Origin: Planococcus citri
Lineage: Eukaryota > Arthropoda > Insecta > Hemiptera > Pseudococcidae
Assembly: GCF_950023065.1 (NCBI RefSeq)
Contig: NC_088680.1
Span: 25,594,559 to 25,658,558 of the forward strand
Reading direction: 5' to 3'
DNA length: 64,000 nucleotides
This document shows positions 59,291 to 64,000 of this stretch, piece after piece; the stretch's first letter is position 1; the number at the start of each line of letters is the position of its first letter. Under the pieces are notes generated by a model, which worked only from the letters and a program-made list of their open reading frames with translations, ran no database searches and was not told where the DNA came from. Position numbers and translations under genes: made by a program.

Positions 59291-61050
59291 CGAATCGAAT
59301 CATTTACGAAGGATTGGCGATTAAATAAATTGATTGATTTCTTGGCGAATCATTCGCCATCGGCTCAATGAATTTATGATTGATTCGGTTTTTGACGAGC
59401 GTTTAGAGAGCAAATATGTGCAACCAATCAGAAGCGAGTTAGTTTTTATCTGTTGTCTCACTTTCATCCGTTGTTTACGTTTTGGACTTGTTTTATTTCG
59501 TGATGGTATATTCGTATATTTCTGTGTTCCAACGTCGTTTTTTCGTCATACATATGTATAAATCATCACATTACAAATAACAAATGAATCAATGTAACAT
59601 AACTTTACAAAATCGTAAACGTTAAATTATTAAACGATATTAAAGCTGTACATACTTAACTAGTATCAAAATTCAAAGTATTTCGAATTCTCAATGAAGA
59701 TGATACACAAACACTTAACGATCATCTTTTTTCAGAATTCAAACAACACGTTTTGAATTTTGATACTAGTAGATACAGCTTTAATAATTGTTTAACATTA
59801 AATTTGGTAAAGTTATGTTACATTGATTCATTTGTTATACGTAATGTGATGATTTATACACATGTATGACGAAAAAACGACGCGACGTTGGAAAATATAT
59901 TTTTCTTAAAGAAAAATATAGAAATATACGAATATACCATCATAAAATAAAATACAAGTCCATAACGTAAACAACGGACGAAAGAGTAGAAACTAACTCG
60001 CTTCTGATTGGTTGCACATATATTTGCTCTCGAGACGCTCGTCGGTTTTTGTGAAACTATTGTATAGAAATGAATCTCTTTACAAGCGAAGTGAATCAAA
60101 TCGAATCGAATCATTCACAACCGATTGGCGATAGAACAAACTGATTGATTTCTAGGTGAATCATTCGCGAACGAATTGATTTGTATAAGTGAATCGTTCA
60201 GGAACGAATTGATTCGTATAAGTGACTGGTTCGCGAACGAATCGATTCATTTACTCAATTTTTGATGAATCATTTGCGACCGAACTGAATAATTTTTTGT
60301 GAATCATTCACGAACGAATCGATTCATATAAGTGAATCGTTCGCGAACGAATCAATTCATTTACTTATTTTTTGATGAATCATTCGCGAACGAATTGATT
60401 CATATAATTGACTAATTCGCGAACGAATCGATTCATTTACTCAATTTTTAATGAATCATTCGCGACCGAACTGAATATTTTTTGTGAATCGTTCGCGAAC
60501 GAATTGATTCATATAAGTGACTTGTTCGTGAACGCATCGATTCATTTACTCAATTTTTGATGAATCATTCGCGACCGAACTGAATATTTTTTTGTGAATC
60601 GTTCGCGAACGAATGGATTCTTATAACTTATAAGTGACTTGTTCGCAAACGAATCGATTCATTTACTCAATTTTTGATGAATCATTCGCGAACGAATCGA
60701 TTCGTATAAGTGACTCGTTCGCGAAAGAATCAATTCATTTACACAATTTATTTTTGATGAATCGTTCGCGAACGAACTGAATCATTTCTTGTGAATCATT
60801 TGCGAACGAATTGATTCGTACAAGTGACTTGTTCGCGAACGAATCGATTCATTTACTCAATTTTCGGTGAATTATTCACGAACAAATTGAATTATTTTTG
60901 TGAATTATTTCCGAACGAATTGATTCGTAAAAGTGACTCATTCGCGAACGAATTGATTCATAAATTAAAGAATTGATCGACTCGTTGGCGAATGGTTCGT
61001 TCAAAAAATTGATCAATTCGTTCATGAATGATTCACTAAAAATTGACGTC
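59291..61050. repeat. TTCGCGAA-rich satellite array interrupted by a foldback
   Basis: From about 60102 to 61020, variable units alternate 'gaatcattcgcgaacgaatt' and 'catttactcaatttttgatg' words. The exact palindrome TTCGCGAA occurs about 12 times (first at 60164-60171). Marker spacing is roughly 75-118 bp. A related unit lies at 59291-59361 before the foldback and matches 60102-60172 after it in the same orientation. Confidence 0.8.
59394..60043. mobile_element. foldback element, arms ~290 bp
   Basis: Arms 59394-59679 and 59750-60043 are diverged reverse complements (gacgagcg... / ...cgctcgtc outer, 'gatactagt' type inner). They share 'gcaaccaatcagaagcgagt' and 'gacgaaaaaacgac' in inverted order. 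The loop is about 70 bp. ORFs at 59334-59561 (+) and 59854-60114 (-) are the same arm sequence and share C-terminal FRHT-V; not genes. Confidence 0.75.
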
Positions 61051-63440
61051 GTATTAGTTCTTTGAAGGAATCGTGCAAGCCTAGTGAGATTTCAAATTTC
61101 ATCGAAATGGGTTCAGCCGTTTTCTAGGTTATGAGTTTTAAAAAATGTTGGAAAAAAATGTTGTCGCTCGATAAACTTGGAAGCTTTGACTACATGTTTG
61201 TGAGAAAAATTGATCATTTCTCAGAAAACTTGAAATTTGATCGTTTAAAATTGCATTCTGACATCAAAAATTGACAAGAAAACAACTTGGATGGACAAAT
61301 TTTGATTTGAACGAAATTAAACATGCATAAATTAAAAGAGCATGCCTTAAAATTATTCTCGTAACCAAAATGTTTCATCGGCAACTCAAATTCTTTTTTG
61401 GTTTTTTGCATAATTTTCGAAAAATGTGAAAAATCTAACGAAAGCTGTCATTATGGTAAATTTTATGAATAATTGGGTAGATCACGAAAAAAAATGTCAG
61501 AGGATTTTGACTCAATTTCGTAAAGAATTTTATTTCGGGTAGAAAGACACTCAAGAGAAAATTTTGGATCCAGAAGCGCCCCTAGAGGAGAGATGTAGGA
61601 GGCATTTTCTCCAGTTTCAAAAATAAAAAGATACCGATTATTTGAGATTTCACTCCACATTTGCGATCTTGTCGAAAATGCTCCCTTTTTGAGCGCCAAT
61701 ATGTCTCTTCCAAGGAGCACTTCCAGAGCTAAAAAAATTTCCGAGTGATTTTCAACTCAATGAAGGACCAAGGTCTCCATTGAATAATGTTAAAATCCTT
61801 CGACTGTTTTGTTTCACGAGCCACTCTAATGAATAGTAACCCCATTTCACCCAGCATTTTGAAATCAATCATTCTGAAGGCATAAATTTTCAGTTTTCTC
61901 TACCAGAAATTTCAAATTGTTTGAAAGGTTCAAAAGTCAACTTCAGCAACCACAACTGATAGGTGTTTACGCTCCTGCTCATTGGGGAACCTCCTGAATG
62001 TTCTGAGCTCTTACTGTAAAATTTAGGACGTGCTGGCGAGTGCAAATTAATCTTTGATCAGCGTAAAAAAAACTCGTTGGAAGCTCTAAAATGACCCAAA
62101 AGTGATGCTTTTCGTGTGGGGTGAAAATTGTGCAATTATTAGCGCTTGTAAAAGAGTTGAAATTTCCATGATGACACTTTTTCTTAATTTTTCGAATTTC
62201 CAAAAATTTACCAAAAATCCAAAAACGAGCAGCTCGTTGAAAATTTTTGTTACGTGGGTTTTTAAACATGTTTTTTCGATCTATCTCGTTTTCGTGCGAA
62301 TCAAAACGACTCAATTAATGCGTTTTTCTGATGTGTGCAAAATACAATAAATAATTCATTTCCAATAATGGTTCATATTCGATCAAAAAATGAAATCATT
62401 TAAATTTTCTTCAGATTTGCTGTAATTTTTTGAAATTATACGTTGAGGCGTGCTCCAATTCCTTCAGATTTTTTTCCTCTTTCAATTCATTATCACACAA
62501 GAAAAAAAATTCTAAAGAAAAATACAAATTAAAAATCCTAAAATTAAATTTGTAAAATGGAACATAACAAGACTTTTTGGTACACTGTAGACGTTTTCCT
62601 GAAAGATTGGTAGGATTTTGTGATGATTGGCTCTAGTTATCGGGTCAGCTGCAAACAAATGTGAAAAAATTGGCTTGAGGAAATTCACAACCCTGTTGTA
62701 GCCTTGTTGCAGAGATCCTGTTGAAGAGGGCCCAGTCTCCCGGCTTTTAAATTTTTAATTAGAAGCTTCCAGCTCCTTGTTCTAAAGTTGAGGAAGTTCA
62801 AAAAGTGCCTCCTCTCACAGGTTATTTTTTCAACAGCTTTCAGGAGACTTCAACACAAGCTCCACGTACGTAAAAGATTACACTCGTGGATTTCTCAGTA
62901 CATCACGCAGTTGAAAGTAGAATTGAATTCGTATGAAAAAAAGCCTTCGAAAGTCCTTCCATCAAATTGCCTACAGTACCTCAAGCACGAGATCTTCAAT
63001 GTTTGATTCAAAAGCTTCCAGCTCCACCTTCTAAATATTTTATTGAATTGTTTCAGATTTCAGCTCCTGTTCTTTAATTTCAATCAGTGTCTTTTTTTTT
63101 TCAAGGAAAGCTCCCTTGAGCTGAAAGGAGGCCTTCCGATTTTTGCAATTTCTATAAATCCTATTTTTTGACTCAATTTTCCCAGGCTATGGAAGAAGAT
63201 GGGATTAGAAAAATTCGCGGAAATATCTAGAAAAATGGGATGAAAAATCCATAAAAATTGTACAAGTACAGAATTTTTATTCCATCGAAGCAATAGTAAA
63301 CTAGAAAGACACCTATAATATATTTTTATACTCGTATTTCTGATTGATTCTTGTTGCAACTTTTCATCGATACTCCATTTTCACATCCTATGAAATATAA
63401 TTTTTCATTTTTGACATTTTCCTCGCAGTATTTACTTACT
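61051..63440. other. repeat-derived non-coding region
   Basis: It contains 'tcgaaatgggttcagccgtt' (near 61106). A weak similarity of 62190-62270 to the foldback arm at 49800-49870 is visible but too diverged to call. Several ORFs of 60-111 codons lack domains. Confidence 0.3.
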
Positions 63441-64000
63441 TTTGAAAAATTGTATAGAAAAAAACGCACGTATTATGTAATCTTTTTGAAAATCTATCTT
63501 TATTGAAAACTATTGCGCGCGTGTATATCGAGTAAATTCGGCTGAAACAGCGCTTCTATTTTTCCTCTCTCTCTCCCTCTTGCTGTACATACTTCGCAAA
63601 ACGAGGAAACCATTTACTCCGCGACATTTCTCACGCTGATCGTCCACTTTACGTCGAGAACACGCAAACGGCCGTAAAAATTTCAAATCCACAACTTTCG
63701 CCATCTTTCGAGTTAATTTATAGTACGAGTATCTGTGGTACGTCTGTGCGAATTATAAATTGTGGTCGACGACGACGTCGTTGTCGTCAAAAAAAAAAAA
63801 AAACAAGAAAAATCCTATCAGGGAGGACGTTGTTTTGTAATAGAGGAGACGAGAGTAGGGGAAAAAAGGCCTTTATAATCTCAGTTTGTTGGCTGTACGC
63901 TAGAAATAATAATGAATATACGCGGGTTCGTTAACGGGGTAATTTTTTTCGTTGTTTTAGTAATCGAATCAACATTCTAATTACGCTTAATCGCTCGTAT
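63441..64000. other. unique CpG-retaining stretch at window end
   Basis: TACGAGTA at 63724-63731, a palindromic gacgacgacgtcgttgtcgtc region at 63769-63789 and an A14 run follow. No gene supported. Confidence 0.35.

Noticed and set aside
59334..60114. Pair of ORFs sharing a 'SELVFICC...RCLRFGLVLF'-like segment
   Set aside because: Opposite arms of the 59.4-kb foldback.
60102..61020. CRISPR-like array
   Set aside because: Repeats are variable in length and sequence, spacers are themselves repeated, and the context is eukaryotic; it is a satellite.

Overview
The window looks like nuclear DNA of an insect: AT-rich, almost gene-free, with spliced small genes, (A)n-tailed LINE ends, I-like and BEL/Pao retroelements and many foldback and TA-flanked MITE-type elements. 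The mix fits a hemipteran (scale insect, mealybug or aphid relative), but that is inference and no marker gene fixes the species. There is no bacterial-style coding, operon, CRISPR array or rRNA gene.

Only two host genes are supported. The first, on the minus strand at 36.4 kb, encodes a 75-residue secreted acidic peptide. Its ATG sits one base after a strong splice acceptor (so an intron in the 5' UTR), and an AATAAA lies about 200 nt past the stop. The second, on the plus strand at 51.7-53.2 kb, has two exons. The first carries a signal peptide; the second carries eight cysteines (112 residues in all). Its 1.1 kb intron holds an antisense reverse-transcriptase fossil. Neither protein matches a family I recognise.

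Most of the rest is transposon-derived. From left to right: a LINE 3' end (1-1201); a retroposon nested in an inverted repeat (7.0-8.1 kb), then a minisatellite; a 5'-truncated I-like LINE (12.0-13.3 kb); a 1035-bp solo LTR with a 4-bp target duplication (14.26-15.30 kb); a TA-flanked TIR element (22.7-23.3 kb); a broken BEL/Pao integrase end (23.4-24.3 kb); a TIR element with internal tandem repeats (24.9-25.3 kb); a 1.9-kb TIR element filled with a ~165-bp satellite (27.9-29.8 kb); and a second I-like LINE (32.8-35.16 kb). Next comes a 4.7-kb composite (38.39-43.09 kb). It contains an ~810-bp-arm palindrome, a hAT-type MITE inside a tRNA-like SINE head, GGTAATT-type arrays and a 238-bp-arm palindrome. 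After that lie a foldback with a MITE inserted in one arm (48.5-49.9 kb) and a foldback embedded in a TTCGCGAA-rich satellite (59.3-61.0 kb).

Between the repeat blocks are unique, CpG-retaining stretches of 0.5-2.6 kb with no convincing ORF, in which the octamer TACTCGTA recurs. These may be old introns or regulatory DNA. The best candidates for something undescribed are the covarying 3'-terminal hairpin shared by the two I-like copies, the cluster of very long inverted repeats (potential dsRNA/small-RNA sources), and the two small secreted proteins.
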